The notes under the pieces were generated by a model. That model was not told where the DNA came from. It searched no databases and was given only the letters and a program-made list of their open reading frames with translations. Position numbers and translations under genes: made by a program. Positions 52,509 to 53,832 of a DNA stretch of 53,832 bases are shown piece after piece. The number at the start of each line of letters is the position of its first letter. The stretch's first letter is position 1. This DNA is from an uncultured Candidatus Melainabacteria bacterium (lineage in GTDB: Bacteria > Cyanobacteriota > Vampirovibrionia > Gastranaerophilales > Gastranaerophilaceae), in the NCBI GenBank assembly GCA_934692485.1, contig CAKUTX010000010.1:1-53832 (forward strand). Direction: 5' to 3'.

Positions 52509-52911
52509 ACGATTTTGGTAAAAAGTTGAAGATTTTTAATTTAGGTAAGTAGATTGTTATAAAAATAATAGTTTCAAAAAGTAGATTGTGTTTTCTCCCC
52601 CCAACAACGATATTGTTATTTAATTGGCATTGATAGATTCTGAATAAGACGATAATCTCCGCTGAACGCTTGATTTTCTGTCTTTTCAGAATGACAGGAA
52701 TTGCTACTATTTAAGGAAATAACTAAATCGAAACTGCCACTCCGGACTACGATTCGAAGTCTATCAAACAACAGAAAGTAGAGTGGATTTCCCAAACCAA
52801 CACCACGATTTGCTAGCGGTATACACTGCAGTTGTCTCGGTAGGGCGAATACCTATCCTGCCAATATTGAACAAGAAAGTTGGATACTTATAAGTTCCAG
52901 CATATAAAACC
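52509..52911. other. Gene-free stretch
   Basis: About 400 bases between the leader element and the phosphatase-like gene. It has no plausible gene or RNA that I recognise. A short inverted piece CTGTC..GACAG (about 52679..52696) and stop codons in all frames occur. It may hold decayed sequence. Confidence 0.5.
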
Positions 52912-53697
52912 CTAAATTTGGAATGACTTCGCTCTCTTCAACATAGACAAGAATTCCTTCTCCCACTCTGCATCCCACTTCATCTTCAATTTATCTGCAC
53001 TCGTCAAATTTTCATACAATGTTCGCATTTTATCAATCATAAAATTATGCCGAACAACAGTAGAATGTCGATTTGCTTTAGGATTAAAAAAACTATTCAA
53101 CATAACAGCTTCGTCAGTCTTATATGTTCCATAATCACAGCCAATGTAAGCATAACCATCTTGCATCTTATTTATAAATTTTACAAATTTATTTAAGTAA
53201 TTTCTATTATTTTCAGGAGAATTTGATTTAACAAAAATACCGTCATTCCAAAAATTTTCCATTGGAAAGTCATAGAAAAACAATCCTACTTTTTCAACAC
53301 GATGTTTATATTCATCACCAAAACTAGCAAAATCAATAACTTGTTTAAAACCAGCATCTTTTAAACTTCTTATATCTTCATCGCTGGAATATATCAAGGA
53401 TTGCCCACGATAAATTGTTGTTTTAGGAGAACAATCAATCTTTCTTGCAACTATATTAAGGTTATCAATATTAATTTTTTTAGGTTTAGAAGAATAAAAT
53501 TTAACAAGTTTATTCAATTCATATTCTTCTAATCTTGGTTCTTTTTCATAAATATCTTGGTAAAGTCTATTATTCCAACTCTCATAATGAGACCGAATAG
53601 AATTTCGTCTTTGCTGAGATATTTCATCATCATAAGCAATTGGCTCATTTTGAAGATTACTTTTTTGAGAAGAAAGAATTGGAAGAATTTTCACCAT
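52912..53697 (-). CDS. Tyrosine-phosphatase-like protein with altered active site
   Basis: 261 residues. IYRGQSLIYSSDEDIRSLKDAGFKQVIDFASFGDE and YAYIGCDYGTYKTDEAVMLNSFFNP have the order of bacterial tyrosine/dual-specificity phosphatases: YRG-Q, (D/E)FPM, then the CX5R loop. Here C187-DYGTY-K193 has lysine where the essential Arg stands, so catalysis may be weakened or lost. No signal peptide. It starts at ATG 53697, directly behind a 5S terminator, with the same first six residues (MVKILP) as the L,D-transpeptidase. It may be a regulator or effector; the host process is unknown. Confidence 0.75.
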   Translation of the reverse strand: MVKILPILSSQKSNLQNEPIAYDDEISQQRRNSIRSHYESWNNRLYQDIYEKEPRLEEYELNKLVKFYSSKPKKINIDNLNIVARKIDCSPKTTIYRGQSLIYSSDEDIRSLKDAGFKQVIDFASFGDEYKHRVEKVGLFFYDFPMENFWNDGIFVKSNSPENNRNYLNKFVKFINKMQDGYAYIGCDYGTYKTDEAVMLNSFFNPKANRHSTVVRHNFMIDKMRTLYENLTSADKLKMKWDAEWEKEFLSMLKRAKSFQI

Positions 53698-53712
53698 ATA
53701 CCTAATATCTAT

Positions 53713-53757
53713 AAAACAAAAGAGAGAATCAAGCTAAAAATCTCAATTCTCTCTTTT
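53713..53757 (-). terminator. Terminator after 5S rRNA, copy 2
   Basis: Same 12-bp stem AAAAGAGAGAAT/ATTCTCTCTTTT as at 51548..51592; its loop is two bases longer. Confidence 0.85.
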
Positions 53758-53765
53758 AAAAAAGG

Positions 53766-53832
53766 CGCTGGCAACGAGTTATCTTCCCAGGCGGTGGCCC
53801 GCCAAGTATTGTCACCGAGGTGAGTCTTTACG
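53766..53832 (-). rRNA. rrf: 5S ribosomal RNA, 3' part, cut by window edge
   Basis: Identical over 67 bases to the 3' part of the 5S at 51601. The 5' part and any 23S/16S lie beyond the right edge on the minus strand. This is probably the 5S of a complete rRNA operon, and the one at 51601 a duplicate. Confidence 0.9.

Larger units (their letters stand above)
53686..53832 (-). repeat. Duplicated rRNA-tail segment, copy 2 (cut by right edge)
   Basis: Same as 51523..51667, including the MVKIL start, the terminator and the 3' part of 5S rRNA. Confidence 0.9.

Noticed and set aside
52740..52780. Possible tRNA-like GATTCGAAG stretch
   Set aside because: No acceptor, anticodon or D-arm pairing could be built around it.

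Overview
The window looks like a chromosomal piece of a low-GC, fermentative, diderm gut bacterium, most likely of the Candidatus Gastranaerophilales (Melainabacteria/Vampirovibrionia). The reasons are an AT-rich genome, AdhE plus ADP-forming acyl-CoA synthetase energy metabolism, BamA/OmpH outer-membrane biogenesis, and prepilins of the 'AFTLAEVLITLGIIGVV' type that I associate with this group. The lineage call is from memory of protein style, not from a search.

Layout. 1-7.3 kb (minus): a type IV pilus/type II secretion operon (PilP/GspC-like, secretin, PilB/GspE ATPase, PilC/GspF platform), then a short-chain dehydrogenase and a prepilin cut by the left edge. 7.5-15.6 kb: a uridine-kinase-like protein, adhE (plus strand, behind a Rex-like operator), a second prepilin whose 3' end carries the signature of a diversity-generating-retroelement variable region, and secA. 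15.7-17.5 kb: a large lineage-type protein with possible axial-protein architecture. 17.6-28.5 kb: a compact podovirus-like structural and packaging cluster (LuxR-type HTH, amidase, tail nozzle, coat, holin-like, scaffold, adaptor, TerS, GNAT, portal, TerL). It has a two-gene moron flanked by hairpins and a plus-strand small RNA gene, but no integrase, replication, tail-spike or ejection genes. 28.7-31.1 kb: a zinc-ribbon protein, a radical SAM/SPASM enzyme and a ZIP transporter. 31.2-32.8 kb: an unknown membrane-anchored protein with an unusual leader, then palindromic repeats. 32.9-39.8 kb: a lone FliI/SctN ATPase, rsmI, bamA, ompH, uridine phosphorylase, and a soluble protein that reads as the cytoplasmic domain of FlhA/SctV without its membrane half. 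39.9-49.6 kb: GH77 glucanotransferase, two unknown membrane proteins, a small radical SAM protein, acyl-CoA synthetase, SpmA/SpmB and a zinc-ribbon protein. 49.7-53.8 kb: a tandem repeat, two more genes with the unusual leader (one frameshifted), an L,D-transpeptidase, a phosphatase-like protein, one complete 5S rRNA gene and a second cut by the right edge.

Most striking signals: (1) the prepilin 3' end, where A-poor, C-ending codons replace AT-rich coding in a lectin-like C-terminus, as in DGR targets; (2) an orphan soluble FlhA_C-like protein about 4 kb from an orphan FliI, suggesting a stripped-down export or regulatory device; (3) a promoter-leader element in three copies with exactly conserved spacing and pentanucleotide repeats; (4) the integrase-free podovirus-like cluster; (5) a duplicated rRNA-operon tail in which unrelated genes start just behind the 5S terminator and share their first six codons.

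All homology calls come from reading motifs; no database search was run.
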